Assembly (NCBI GenBank): GCA_900556205.1
Contig: USNX01000024.1
Location: 1 to 10,856, forward strand
Length of the DNA: 10,856 nucleotides
Reading direction: 5' to 3'
Source: an uncultured Collinsella sp.
GTDB lineage: Bacteria > Actinomycetota > Coriobacteriia > Coriobacteriales > Coriobacteriaceae
The notes below the pieces were generated by a model. It searched no databases and had not been told where the DNA came from. It saw only the letters and a list, made by a program, of their open reading frames with translations. Each line of letters opens with the position of its first letter. The first letter of the stretch is position 1. The translations under genes were made by a program, and so were the position numbers. This document shows, piece after piece, positions 1 through 7,188 of the stretch.

Positions 1-158
1 CGAACAAGGAGGCTGCGGAGAAGGTCGGTCAGCTCGTTGGCAAGCGCGCCATCGAGGCCGGCATCACCAAGGTCGCCTTCGATCGCGGTGGCCGTATCTA
101 CCATGGCCGCGTCAAGGCCCTCGCCGACGGTGCTCGTGCCGCCGGTCTCGAGTTCTAG
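1..158 (+). CDS. rplR: 50S ribosomal protein L18, C-terminal part
   Basis: The reading frame is open from the window edge (first full codon at 3) to a TAG stop at 156-158. The 51 visible residues contain the conserved L18 ending, with FDRGG, then [13 protein letters not shown], then AAGLEF at the C-terminus. L18 binds 5S rRNA and helps attach it to the large subunit. The gene is cut by the left edge, so its start and the N-terminal half cannot be judged. It sits directly before rpsE, the usual spc-operon order, and its stop codon is part of the Shine-Dalgarno stretch (TAGGAGGT, 156-163) that serves rpsE. Confidence 0.95.
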   Translation, partial: NKEAAEKVGQLVGKRAIEAGITKVAFDRGGRIYHGRVKALADGARAAGLEF

Positions 159-172
159 GAGGTATGTAGCAC

Positions 173-697
173 ATGGCTCGTAATCAGAAGCAGCAGCGCG
201 AGGCCTCCGAGTTCGAGGAGCGCGTCGTTTACATCAACCGCGTGTCGAAGACCGTCAAGGGTGGTCGTCGCATGAGCCTCGTCGCTCTCGTCGTCGTTGG
301 CGACGGCAAGGGCAACGTCGGCGTTGGCATGGGCAAGTCCGCTGAGGTGCCCATGGCCATCTCCAAGGCGTCTCTCGATGCCAAGAAGAACATGTTCCAC
401 GTGCCGGTGACCGATCAGGGCACCATTCCGCACGAGGTTCTCGGCCACTTTGGTGCCGGCCGCATCATCATCAAGCCCGCTGTCGAGGGTACCGGCGTTA
501 TCGCCGGCGGCGCTGTGCGTCCCCTCTTTGAGCTTGCTGGCATCAAGAACGTCCTGTCCAAGTCCCTCGGTACCGACAACGGCCTCAACATCATCAAGGC
601 TGCCGTCGAGGGCCTCAAGGAGCTCTCCAGCCCTGAGGACGTCGCGGCTCGCCGTGGCCTGACGGTCTCCGAGATGTTCGTCGGTAAGGAGAACTAA
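173..697 (+). CDS. rpsE: 30S ribosomal protein S5
   Basis: This 174-residue protein is S5, a small-subunit protein that contacts S4 and S8 and affects decoding accuracy and mRNA unwinding at the entry channel. The N-terminal S5 double-stranded RNA-binding fold covers about residues 14-78 ([20 protein letters not shown], then [14 protein letters not shown]). The C-terminal S5 fold follows from about residue 88 ([32 protein letters not shown]). The loop VSKTVKGG at residues 24-31 is the region where spectinomycin-resistance changes occur in other bacteria; nothing here looks altered. An ATG with AGGAGGT nine bases upstream fixes the start. The gene lies between rplR and rpmD as in most spc operons, and its last codons carry the ribosome-binding site of rpmD. 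Confidence 0.98.
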   Translation: MARNQKQQREASEFEERVVYINRVSKTVKGGRRMSLVALVVVGDGKGNVGVGMGKSAEVPMAISKASLDAKKNMFHVPVTDQGTIPHEVLGHFGAGRIIIKPAVEGTGVIAGGAVRPLFELAGIKNVLSKSLGTDNGLNIIKAAVEGLKELSSPEDVAARRGLTVSEMFVGKEN

Positions 698-699
698 GC

Positions 700-882
700 A
701 TGGCTGACACCATCAAGATCAAGCAGGTCCGCAGCACCAACGGTTGCAAGCAGGACCAGGTCCGTACTGTCCGTGCCCTCGGTCTCCACAGGATCCGCGA
801 GGTTCGCGAGATTGCTGACAACGAGTCCGTCCGCGGCATGATCTTCAAGGTCAAGCACCTTGTCGAGATTGTAGAGGAGTAG
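700..882 (+). CDS. rpmD: 50S ribosomal protein L30
   Basis: A 60-residue protein of normal length for bacterial L30. It begins with a short beta-strand rich in lysine (IKIKQVRS), followed by the conserved stretch VRTVRALGLHRIREVREIAD and a final HLVEIVEE strand, the typical L30 pattern. L30 is a large-subunit protein near the 5S and 23S rRNA contact. The ATG starts two bases after the rpsE stop, and the Shine-Dalgarno AAGGAG (686-691) lies inside rpsE, so translational coupling is likely. The position between rpsE and rplO supports the call. Confidence 0.97.
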   Translation: MADTIKIKQVRSTNGCKQDQVRTVRALGLHRIREVREIADNESVRGMIFKVKHLVEIVEE

Positions 883-885
883 CAA

Positions 886-1335
886 ATGCAGCTTCACGAT
901 CTTACTCCCGCGCCCGGTTCCACTAAGAACCGCAAGCGCGTCGGCCGTGGCAATTCTTCGGGTCACGGCACCACTTCTGGCCGCGGTCAGAAGGGCCAGG
1001 GTTCCCGCTCTGGCGGCACCAAGGGTGCCGGCTTCGAGGGTGGCCAGACTCCGCTGGCTATGCGCCTGCCCAAGCTTCCGGGCTTCCGTAACCCCCGTCG
1101 TATCGAGTACACCGCTGTTAACGTTGAGCGTCTCGAGCGTAAGTTCGAGGACGGCGCTGTGATCGACGGTGCCGCTCTTAAGGCCGCTCGCATCACCAAG
1201 AGCGAGTTCGAGCCCGTCAAGGTGCTCGGCAATGGTGAGCTCACCAAGAAGTTCACGGTCAAGGTCGACAAGGTCAGCGCTTCTGCGCAGGCCAAGATCG
1301 AGGCCGCCGGCGGAAAGGTCGAGCTGCCGTGCTAA
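886..1335 (+). CDS. rplO: 50S ribosomal protein L15
   Basis: A 149-residue L15. The N-terminal third is the long basic, glycine-rich extension that threads into 23S rRNA ([20 protein letters not shown], then GSRSGG), and the globular C-terminal part has the conserved [16 protein letters not shown] segment and ends in an alanine-rich helix. L15 is a late-assembling large-subunit protein. GAGGAG at 874-879, overlapping the end of rpmD, supplies the ribosome-binding site for the ATG at 886. Its last seven bases overlap the start of secY, so the two are probably translated in a coupled way. Confidence 0.97.
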   Translation: MQLHDLTPAPGSTKNRKRVGRGNSSGHGTTSGRGQKGQGSRSGGTKGAGFEGGQTPLAMRLPKLPGFRNPRRIEYTAVNVERLERKFEDGAVIDGAALKAARITKSEFEPVKVLGNGELTKKFTVKVDKVSASAQAKIEAAGGKVELPC

Positions 1336-2615
1336 ATGGTCTTAAGAATGCTTTCCGCATCAAAGAATTGCGCGAAAAGATTCTTTTTACCATAGCTATG
1401 CTCGTCGTGTACCGCATTGGTGCGCACGTTCCTGTGCCCGGCATTCCCTTCCAGGGGATGCTGGGCCTTTTCTCGACCGATAACAATTCGGTCGCCGCAG
1501 GTGCTATGGCCCTCCTGAATCTTTTCTCTGGCGGCGCGTTGAGCTATGTTTCGGTGTTTTCGCTGGGCATCATGCCTTACATCACCAGCTCGATCATCCT
1601 CCAGATGCTCCAGGCCGTTGTGCCTTCCCTGCATGAGCTTGCCCGCGAGGGCGAGGTCGGTCAGACCAAGATTACGCAGTATTCGCGTTACCTCACCCTG
1701 GCTCTGGCAATCCTCAACTCCGTGGGTTACCTCTTCCTCTTTAAGAGCTTCGGCATCAGCTTTAATGGCGCCGGCGCTCCCGAGATCATCTTCGACCTCA
1801 TGATCGTCGGTACGCTCACCGCGGGCGCTATGCTGATCATGTGGATTGGTGAGCTCATCACCCAGCGCGGTATCGGCAATGGCATGTCGCTGATCATCTT
1901 CGCGAACATCATGGCCGGTCTGCCGCAGGCTATCTTCTCCAGCACCGAGGGCAACGCCGGTGGCATCATCACCATGGTGATCATCTGCGCCATCATCCTG
2001 CTGGTTATCCCGCTGATTGTTTTCCTTGAGCGCGGCCAGCGCCGCATCCCGGTCTCCTACGCTAAGCGCGTCGTGGGCCGTCGCATGATGGGTGGCCAGA
2101 CCACCTACCTGCCCATCAAGGTCAACACCGCGGGTGTCGTGCCGATCATCTTCGCTTCGGCGCTGCTGTACTTCCCGGCTCAGATTGCCGTGTTCTTCCC
2201 CGGCATCGGCTGGATTCAGGCAGTTGCCTCCGCGCTTTCGACCGGTTGGCTCAACTGGGTGCTTAACGTTGTCCTCATCGTGTTCTTCGCGTACTTCTAC
2301 ACCTCCATGGTGTTCAACCCCGATGACACGGCCGATAACCTTAAGAAGCAGGGCGGCTTTATTCCGGGCGTCCGTCCGGGTAGGGCTACCGCGGCCTACA
2401 TCAAGAACGCGCTCAACAAGATCACGCTTCCCAGCGCTGTCTTTTTGGCGCTCATCGCCATCGTGCCTTCGATCATCTTCTCCTTCACGGGTAACCATCT
2501 GATCCAGGCATTTGGCGGCACGTCCATCCTCATCATGGTCGGCGTCGTGCTCGACACGGTCGATAAGCTCGAAGGCCAGATCAAGATGTATGATTACGAT
2601 GGATTCTTTAAATAG
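1329..2615 (+). CDS. secY: Preprotein translocase channel subunit SecY
   Basis: A 428-residue inner-membrane protein, the channel of the Sec translocon through which unfolded proteins leave the cytoplasm or enter the membrane. The sequence has the expected ten hydrophobic segments. Family markers include [15 protein letters not shown] (about residues 80-94), the cytosolic loop [14 protein letters not shown] (234-247) and the next cytosolic loop [20 protein letters not shown] (330-349), which contact SecA or the ribosome. The chosen start is a GTG at 1329, inside the end of rplO, because it gives the standard N-terminus [20 protein letters not shown] and has GGAAAGG (1312-1318) ten bases upstream. 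The only other candidate starts are internal and would cut into the first amphipathic helix. adk follows after 18 bases. Confidence 0.97.
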   Translation: MLNGLKNAFRIKELREKILFTIAMLVVYRIGAHVPVPGIPFQGMLGLFSTDNNSVAAGAMALLNLFSGGALSYVSVFSLGIMPYITSSIILQMLQAVVPSLHELAREGEVGQTKITQYSRYLTLALAILNSVGYLFLFKSFGISFNGAGAPEIIFDLMIVGTLTAGAMLIMWIGELITQRGIGNGMSLIIFANIMAGLPQAIFSSTEGNAGGIITMVIICAIILLVIPLIVFLERGQRRIPVSYAKRVVGRRMMGGQTTYLPIKVNTAGVVPIIFASALLYFPAQIAVFFPGIGWIQAVASALSTGWLNWVLNVVLIVFFAYFYTSMVFNPDDTADNLKKQGGFIPGVRPGRATAAYIKNALNKITLPSAVFLALIAIVPSIIFSFTGNHLIQAFGGTSILIMVGVVLDTVDKLEGQIKMYDYDGFFK

Positions 2616-2633
2616 GCTAGAGGAGGATTGCTC

Positions 2634-3260
2634 ATGAACCTCGTATTGCTCGGAGCTCCGGGTGCCGGTAAGGGCACCGTCGCACAGGAGCTCGTCGCCG
2701 AGTTTGGCATCGCCCATATTTCCACGGGCGACCTGCTGCGTGCTGCTGTCAAGGGTGGCACCGAGCTTGGTATTCAGGCTAAGAAGTACATGGACGCTGG
2801 CGAGCTCGTTCCCGACCAGCTCGTGATCGACCTTGTCAAGGAGCGCCTTGCCGCCGATGACGCCCAGCAGGGCTTCATCCTCGACGGCTTCCCGCGCAAC
2901 ACCGCCCAGGCTGTGACGCTCGATTCCGAGCTCTCCGCCATGGGTCGCGAGATCGACTGTGCCCTTCTGGTCGATGTGGCCCCCGAGGTCATCATCGATC
3001 GTCTGTCTTCGCGTCGCACCTGCCGCGCCTGCGGTTACACCGGCACCGCTGCCGATGCCACCTGCCCCAAGTGCGCCGGCGAGATGTATCAGCGCGACGA
3101 CGACAAGCCCGAGACCATCAAGAACCGTCTCGACGTCTACGAGAAGTCCACGAGCCCGCTCGTCGACTACTATCGTGGCCAGGGTCTGCTCAAGTCGGTC
3201 AACGGTGACCAGGCTCGCGAGACCGTGTACGGGGATGTCAAAGAGGCTCTCGGTCTATGA
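2634..3260 (+). CDS. adk: Adenylate kinase with four-cysteine LID
   Basis: Adenylate kinase (208 residues) converts ATP and AMP into two ADP in the cytoplasm. The P-loop GAPGAGKGT is at residues 7-15. The AMP-binding segment ISTGDLLR (29-36) and the LDGFPRN motif (83-89) are present, as is the QRDDDKPETIKNRL segment (153-166). The LID holds four cysteines, C130, C133, C144 and C147, as in the zinc-binding type of Gram-positive bacteria and relatives. The spacing between the pairs is only ten residues, shorter than the usual sixteen or so, and the Y-H-x-x-F-N-P-P stretch is missing. The ATG at 2634 has AGGAGG (2621-2626) at seven bases; an in-frame TTG at 2628 is too close to that site. The gene overlaps map by four bases. 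Confidence 0.97.
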   Translation: MNLVLLGAPGAGKGTVAQELVAEFGIAHISTGDLLRAAVKGGTELGIQAKKYMDAGELVPDQLVIDLVKERLAADDAQQGFILDGFPRNTAQAVTLDSELSAMGREIDCALLVDVAPEVIIDRLSSRRTCRACGYTGTAADATCPKCAGEMYQRDDDKPETIKNRLDVYEKSTSPLVDYYRGQGLLKSVNGDQARETVYGDVKEALGL

Positions 3261-4045
3261 TCAAGATTAAGTCTGCAACGCAAATCGAGCAGATGAAGAA
3301 GGCAGGAGCGCTATCTAAGATGGCGCTCCGCCACGTTGGAGCCATGGTGCGCCCCGGCGTTTCGACTTTTGAGCTCGATCAGCTCGCGGAGCAGATTATC
3401 CGCATGCATGGCGGCACCCCGGCCTTTAAGGGTTACGGCGGGTTCCCGGGGACCATTTGCGCATCGATCAACGATGCCGTGGTCCACGGTATTCCCAACC
3501 CCGACATGATCCTGCGCGATGGCGATATCATCTCCATCGATACGGGAGCTGTCGTTGATGGTTGGGTCGGCGATAACGCTTGGACGTTTTTCGTCGGCAC
3601 CCCCACGCCCGAAGCCAAGGCTTTGTGTGAGGTCACGCGCGATTGCCTTAAGGCTGCTATCGAGCAGGCTGTTCCCGATAACCATATCGGGGACGTCGGC
3701 TATGCCGTCCAGTCCCTCGCCGAGTCTCACGGATACGGCGTGCTTCGTGATTATGTGGGCCATGGCATTGGCCGCGTGATGCACGAGGACCCCAACGTTC
3801 CTAACTATGGAAAGAAGGGGAGGGGCGTTCGCCTCCAGGCCGGCATGGTCATTGCCATCGAGCCGATGGTTACGATGGGTTCCAACCATGTGAGCACGGG
3901 CTCCGACGGTTGGATCGTCACGACCAACGACCACCTGCCCGCCGCGCACTACGAGAACACCGTCGCCATTACCAATGACGGTCCGGTGATTCTCACCACG
4001 GATGCGCAAGGTGCTTGGTGTTCGCTCCAAGGCGGAGAAATGTAA
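3257..4045 (+). CDS. map: Methionine aminopeptidase, type I
   Basis: Removes the initiator methionine from nascent proteins whose second residue is small. The 262-residue length and fold match type Ia enzymes, with no N-terminal extension. All catalytic positions are visible: H77 (VVHG), metal ligands D95 (SIDTGA), D106 (VGDNAW), H169 (GHGIG), E202 (AIEPM) and E233 (YENT), plus H176 in the substrate pocket. The ATG overlaps the adk stop codon (ATGA), with AAAGAGG (3240-3246) ten bases upstream. The last codons (GGEM) lie inside the left arm of the large inverted repeat that follows, so the very C-terminus may have been shaped by that element. Location next to adk and before infA is common in spc/alpha clusters. 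Confidence 0.97.
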   Translation: MIKIKSATQIEQMKKAGALSKMALRHVGAMVRPGVSTFELDQLAEQIIRMHGGTPAFKGYGGFPGTICASINDAVVHGIPNPDMILRDGDIISIDTGAVVDGWVGDNAWTFFVGTPTPEAKALCEVTRDCLKAAIEQAVPDNHIGDVGYAVQSLAESHGYGVLRDYVGHGIGRVMHEDPNVPNYGKKGRGVRLQAGMVIAIEPMVTMGSNHVSTGSDGWIVTTNDHLPAAHYENTVAITNDGPVILTTDAQGAWCSLQGGEM

Positions 4046-4173
4046 AAGTCGCCGCCCCCTGATGCCCAACCTCGCCTTTCAATTTCGAAGGCATGACCCC
4101 AAGGTCTATGCCTTCTCATTTCAAGGCGATCTTTCGCATCAGGGAACGGCTTTGTTTTACATTTCAAATGTAA
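4037..4173. repeat. Large multi-tiered inverted repeat between map and infA
   Basis: The arms pair as follows: 4037-4047 with 4155-4165 (11 bp), 4051-4054 with 4147-4150 (4 bp), 4057-4065 with 4136-4144 (9 bp), 4072-4078 with 4123-4129 (7 bp), 4087-4094 with 4108-4115 (8 bp) and 4095-4098 with 4103-4106 (4 bp), closing on the loop CCAA. This is 43 base pairs over 129 bases, broken by near-symmetric internal loops of 2, 6 and 7-8 bases. The right end also forms a perfect palindrome, TTACATTTCAAATGTAA (4157-4173), so the 8-mer AAATGTAA occurs on both flanks (4038-4045 and 4166-4173). The stem covers the map stop codon. It could act as a terminator, a 3' RNA structure or a miniature transposable element; the sequence alone does not decide. 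Confidence 0.8.
4051..4158 (+). terminator. Possible terminator of the spc-side transcript
   Basis: The inner part of the large inverted repeat, closed by GCCG (4051-4054) and CGGC (4147-4150), is followed directly by TTTGTTTT (4151-4158). A long hairpin followed by a T-rich tract is what an intrinsic terminator needs, and a new promoter appears just downstream, before infA. The internal loops and the interrupted T-tract make it less convincing than the terminator after rplQ. Confidence 0.45.
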
Positions 4174-4209
4174 CAAGTTCCACTTAGTTGTGGAGCCATT
4201 ACGAAGTTA

Positions 4210-4238
4210 TTACGATGCGTGCATACGTGTTGTAGAAT
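4210..4238 (+). promoter_or_regulatory. Predicted promoter of the infA-rplQ unit
   Basis: TTACGA (4210-4215) and TAGAAT (4233-4238) are separated by 17 bases, fitting a housekeeping sigma-factor promoter with a good -10 and a weaker -35. It lies after the inverted repeat and about 40 bases before the infA start, so it would drive infA and the following alpha-operon genes independently of the upstream cluster. Confidence 0.6.
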
Positions 4239-4277
4239 ACTCAATCGCTGTCGTTTTCTAGAGAAAGATGATTGCTT

Positions 4278-4496
4278 GTGAAGAAGGAAGACGCAATTGA
4301 GCTCGAGGGTACGGTAAAGGAGCCGCTGCCCAACGCCATGTTTAAAGTTGAGCTCGAGAACGGTCATTCGGTTCTGTGCAACATTTCTGGCAAGATCCGA
4401 ATGAATTACATCCGTATTCTCCCCGGTGACAGGGTTGTCGTGGAGCTTTCCCCGTACGACCTGACCCGCGGCCGCATCACCTATCGCTACAAATAG
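4278..4496 (+). CDS. infA: Translation initiation factor IF-1
   Basis: IF-1 is a single S1/OB-fold protein that binds the A-site of the 30S subunit during initiation and works with IF-2 and IF-3. The sequence shows the family pattern [41 protein letters not shown] and the ending [16 protein letters not shown] chose the GTG at 4278, which gives 72 residues, the usual length, starting [18 protein letters not shown] (4261-4267) lies ten bases upstream. An in-frame TTG at 4272 would add two residues but sits only four bases from that site. The gene has its own predicted promoter and is the first gene of the downstream unit. Confidence 0.96.
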   Translation: MKKEDAIELEGTVKEPLPNAMFKVELENGHSVLCNISGKIRMNYIRILPGDRVVVELSPYDLTRGRITYRYK

Positions 4497-4521
4497 CGGC
4501 ACGCATACACGCACTCCATTT

Positions 4522-4597
4522 CCGGCTGCAGGCTTAGCTCAACCTACGGTCGGATTGTGTGTGAAGACCAGCCATAGTTTTAAACGCCTGCGGCTGG
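4522..4597 (+). promoter_or_regulatory. Structured leader between infA and rpmJ
   Basis: In the 150-base infA-rpmJ gap, 4522-4533 can pair with 4586-4597 over twelve consecutive pairs, two of them G-U, enclosing a 52-base loop with a small inner GGTC/GACC pairing (4548-4551 with 4566-4569). No T-tract follows, so it does not look like a terminator. The alpha operon is regulated in Escherichia coli by S4 binding to a folded leader before rpsM, so an autoregulatory leader here is possible, but I recognise no known ribosomal-protein leader family in it. Confidence 0.4.
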
Positions 4598-4646
4598 GCG
4601 AGTAGATAGTAGGGAAGTAGTTTGAGCGCTACCGAAAGGAAGAACG

Positions 4647-4760
4647 ATGAAGGTACGTCCTTCGGTCAAGAAGATGTGCGATAAGTGCAAAATCATTAGG
4701 CGCCATGGCAAGGTCCTCGTCATTTGCGAGAACCCCCGTCATAAGCAGCGTCAGGGTTAA
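4647..4760 (+). CDS. rpmJ: 50S ribosomal protein L36
   Basis: A 37-residue protein, the normal size of L36, starting [14 protein letters not shown] and ending PRHKQRQG. It carries the zinc-ribbon ligands C11, C14, C27 and H32, so this is the zinc-binding form rather than the zinc-free paralogue. L36 is the smallest large-subunit protein and binds 23S rRNA near the peptidyl-transferase region. GAAAGGAAG (4634-4642) precedes the ATG. rpsM starts 14 bases after its stop. The order infA-rpmJ-rpsM is the classical one. Confidence 0.97.
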   Translation: MKVRPSVKKMCDKCKIIRRHGKVLVICENPRHKQRQG

Positions 4761-4774
4761 GAGAGGAGACTACG

Positions 4775-5149
4775 TTGGCCCGTATTAATGGTGTCGACCT
4801 CCCGCGTGAGAAGCGCGTTGAGATCGGTCTGACCTACATTTACGGCATCGGCCGCACCACTGCGACGAAGATCTGCGTCGAGTGCAACGTTAACGTGGAT
4901 ACGCGCGTTAAGGACCTCACCGAGGATGAGGTTAACGCCATCCGCGATTATATCGATAAGAACCAGATCATGGTTGAGGGCGACCTCCGCCGTGAGCGCA
5001 ACCAGAACGTCAAGCGCCTTATGGACATCGGCTGCAACCGCGGCCTTCGTCACCGCAAGGGCCTCCCGGTCCGCGGCCAGCGCACCCACACTAACGCTCG
5101 TACCCGCAAGGGCCCGAAGCGTCAGATCGGTGCTAAGAAGAAGAAATAA
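4775..5149 (+). CDS. rpsM: 30S ribosomal protein S13
   Basis: A 124-residue S13, a head protein of the small subunit that contacts the P-site tRNA and forms bridges to the large subunit. It begins [20 protein letters not shown] and has the helix-two-turn-helix element [14 protein letters not shown] (residues 21-34). The C-terminal tail (from about residue 89) is strongly basic, with [20 protein letters not shown] and a final run of lysines. The start is a TTG at 4775, because the conserved N-terminus begins there, GAGAGGAG (4761-4768) is at the right distance and no ATG is available. Confidence 0.97.
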   Translation: MARINGVDLPREKRVEIGLTYIYGIGRTTATKICVECNVNVDTRVKDLTEDEVNAIRDYIDKNQIMVEGDLRRERNQNVKRLMDIGCNRGLRHRKGLPVRGQRTHTNARTRKGPKRQIGAKKKK

Positions 5150-5163
5150 GGAGCGCTAGATAG

Positions 5164-5568
5164 ATGGCTACTGCTAAGAAGAACGTTCGCGCTGCCCGTC
5201 TGAAGCGCGCGGACCGTAAGAACATTTCCGTGGGCCAGGCTCACATTCGTTCTACGTTCAACAACACGATCGTTTCGATCACCGATCCCCAGGGCAACGT
5301 CATTTCCTGGAAGTCGGCTGGCCAGGTGGGCTTCAAGGGCTCCCGTAAGTCCACGCCGTTCGCTGCCCAGATGGCTGCCGAGGCTGCTGCCAAGCAGGCC
5401 ATGGAGCACGGTATGAAGAAGGTTTCCGTCTTCGTCAAGGGCCCCGGCTCCGGTCGTGAGACCGCCATCCGCTCCCTCCAGGCTGCTGGCCTCGAGGTCT
5501 CGAGCATCCAGGACAAGACCCCCATTCCGCACAACGGCTGCCGCCCCAAGAAGCGTCGCCGCGTGTAA
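5164..5568 (+). CDS. rpsK: 30S ribosomal protein S11
   Basis: A 134-residue S11, part of the small-subunit platform, contacting the E-site mRNA region and S18. Conserved stretches are [20 protein letters not shown] (residues 26-45), [20 protein letters not shown] (57-76), [20 protein letters not shown] (91-110) and the basic ending [18 protein letters not shown] (5148-5153), overlapping the rpsM stop, lies ten bases before the ATG. The N-terminal basic extension ([17 protein letters not shown]) is of ordinary length. Confidence 0.97.
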   Translation: MATAKKNVRAARLKRADRKNISVGQAHIRSTFNNTIVSITDPQGNVISWKSAGQVGFKGSRKSTPFAAQMAAEAAAKQAMEHGMKKVSVFVKGPGSGRETAIRSLQAAGLEVSSIQDKTPIPHNGCRPKKRRRV

Positions 5569-5587
5569 CTGAAAGGATCGTATCAAT

Positions 5588-6184
5588 ATGGCAATCGACA
5601 GGACTCCTGTTCTTAAGCGCTGCCGTCAGCTCGGGATCGATCCCGCTGAGCTCGGTTACAGCAGCAAGAAGGAATCTATCCGTCAGCCCAAGCGCCGTCG
5701 CAAGGAATCTGAGTACGGCATGCAGCTGCGCGAGAAGCAGAAGGTCAAGTTCATCTATGGCGTTCTGGAGAAGCAGTTCCACGGCTACTTCAACAAGGCC
5801 CGCAAGATGAACGGCGTCACCGGTGAGAACCTCATGATCATCCTTGAGTCTCGCCTCGACAACGTTGTCTTCCGTCTTGGCTTCGCCCGCACCCGCAAAG
5901 AGGCTCGTCAGTCCGTCCGTCACGGTCACTTCACCGTGAACGGCAAGCGCGTGGACATCCCGTCCTACCGCGTCAAGGCCGGCGACGTCGTCGCTGTCGG
6001 CGAGAAGTTCCGTGACCTCCTCCCCATCAAGGAGGCCCTGATTTCCTCCGAGCGCTTTGAGGTCCCTGGCTGGCTCGAGGTCGATATCGAGAAGCTGTCT
6101 GGTAACGTGCTCGCTCTGCCGACGCGTGAGCAGATCAGCGGTGATATCAACGAGCAGCTCATCGTCGAGCTCTACTCTAAGTAG
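5588..6184 (+). CDS. rpsD: 30S ribosomal protein S4, short cysteine-poor form
   Basis: S4 nucleates small-subunit assembly on 16S rRNA and often represses its own operon. The protein has 198 residues. The S4 RNA-binding domain is clear at about 86-137 (LESRLDNVVFRLGFARTRKE, then VRHGHFTVNGKRVDIPSY), and the MQLREKQKVKFIYGVLEKQF segment (45-64) is conserved. The first 44 residues differ from the usual S4 start: they have one cysteine (C12) in place of the zinc-binding set and are rich in basic residues (PKRRRK, 34-39). AAAGGA (5572-5577) serves the ATG. Location between rpsK and rpoA is the usual alpha-operon arrangement, in which S4 is the classical regulator. Confidence 0.96.
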   Translation: MAIDRTPVLKRCRQLGIDPAELGYSSKKESIRQPKRRRKESEYGMQLREKQKVKFIYGVLEKQFHGYFNKARKMNGVTGENLMIILESRLDNVVFRLGFARTRKEARQSVRHGHFTVNGKRVDIPSYRVKAGDVVAVGEKFRDLLPIKEALISSERFEVPGWLEVDIEKLSGNVLALPTREQISGDINEQLIVELYSK

Positions 6185-6216
6185 TCCATCCGGGCTGCTG
6201 AGGCTGGAGGTAATAC

Positions 6217-7158
6217 ATGTCAGAATTCATTAGGCCTCAGGTTCAGGTCGAAGAGATCAACGAGACGTCTGCTCGTGTCTCCGTCGAGCCGCTCGAGCGT
6301 GGTTACGGCGATACGCTGGGTAACTCCCTTCGTCGCGTTCTTCTGTCCTCGCTCGAGGGTGCCGCCGTCGAGGCTATTCAGATCGATGGTGCACAGCACG
6401 AGTTCATGACCATCCCTAACATGGTCGAGGATGTCACCGACATCGTCCTGAATGTCAAGGGTCTTGTCTTCAGGGCTCTCGGCACGACCGACGAGGCGAC
6501 CGCCACCATCTCGGTTGACGGCCCCTGCGAGGTCACCGGTGCGGACTTCTTTATTCCGTCCGAGTTTGAGCTGGTCAACCCCGAGCAGCACATCGCTACG
6601 CTCACCGAGGGTGGCCATCTCACCATGAGCATGCGCATCGGCTATGGCCGCGGCTATGTTTCTGGCGAGGCCAACAAGCGCGACAACGATCCCATCGGTG
6701 TGATCCACGTCGACTCGCTGTACTCGCCGGTTTCCCGTTGCGCCAAGCTCGTTGAGGCTTGCCGTGTCGGTCAGCACACCGACTACGACCGCCTTGTCCT
6801 CGAGATCGAGACCAACGGCTCCATCGCCCCGCGCGACGCCGTGGTCCAGGCTGCCAATATCATCAACCAGCATATGGCCGCCTTTATGAACCTTGCCGAG
6901 ACCCCCGAGGTCGAGGAGGAGGCTTCGATCTTCGCTCCCGAGGTCACCAACGACAACGCCGAGCTGGACAAGCAGATTGAGGATCTGGACCTTTCCGTCC
7001 GTTCCTACAACTGCCTTAAGCGCGCCAGCATTCACTCGGTCCGTCAGCTCGTTGAGTTCTCGGAGAACGATCTGCTCAACATCCGTAACTTCGGTGTTAA
7101 GTCGATCGAGGAAGTGAAGGACAAGCTTGAGTCCATGGGCCTGAGCCTGAAGGCTTAA
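6217..7158 (+). CDS. rpoA: DNA-directed RNA polymerase alpha subunit
   Basis: The 313-residue alpha subunit forms the dimer on which RNA polymerase assembles. The N-terminal dimerisation domain (residues 1-228) has the conserved ERGYGDTLGNSLRRVLLSSL (27-46). A short acidic linker (about 229-252) leads to the C-terminal helix-hairpin-helix domain (253-311), with DLSVRSYNCLKRA and NIRNFGVKSIEEVK. R262 and N265 match the Escherichia coli residues R265 and N268 that contact UP-element DNA and activators, so the C-terminal domain appears functional. CTGGAGG (6204-6210) precedes the ATG. The gene is complete and of normal length. Confidence 0.98.
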   Translation: MSEFIRPQVQVEEINETSARVSVEPLERGYGDTLGNSLRRVLLSSLEGAAVEAIQIDGAQHEFMTIPNMVEDVTDIVLNVKGLVFRALGTTDEATATISVDGPCEVTGADFFIPSEFELVNPEQHIATLTEGGHLTMSMRIGYGRGYVSGEANKRDNDPIGVIHVDSLYSPVSRCAKLVEACRVGQHTDYDRLVLEIETNGSIAPRDAVVQAANIINQHMAAFMNLAETPEVEEEASIFAPEVTNDNAELDKQIEDLDLSVRSYNCLKRASIHSVRQLVEFSENDLLNIRNFGVKSIEEVKDKLESMGLSLKA

Positions 7159-7188
7159 TGCTTCGCATATTTGAGGAGAAACTAGACC

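Noticed and set aside
2628..2633. TTG at 2628 as the adk start
   Set aside because: Only one base from the AGGAGG, and the conserved N-terminus MNLVLLGAPG begins at the ATG at 2634.
1332..2717. 461-codon open frame on the minus strand across secY
   Set aside because: It is the antisense of a well-conserved gene. The translation is rich in His, Asp and Arg without any fold, and such frames are expected opposite GC-biased codons.
3311..4069. 252-codon open frame on the minus strand across map
   Set aside because: Shadow of map; no recognisable protein.
4174..4277. tRNA or small coding gene in the map-infA gap after the inverted repeat
   Set aside because: No cloverleaf pairing and no open frame with a ribosome-binding site; only the promoter is supported.
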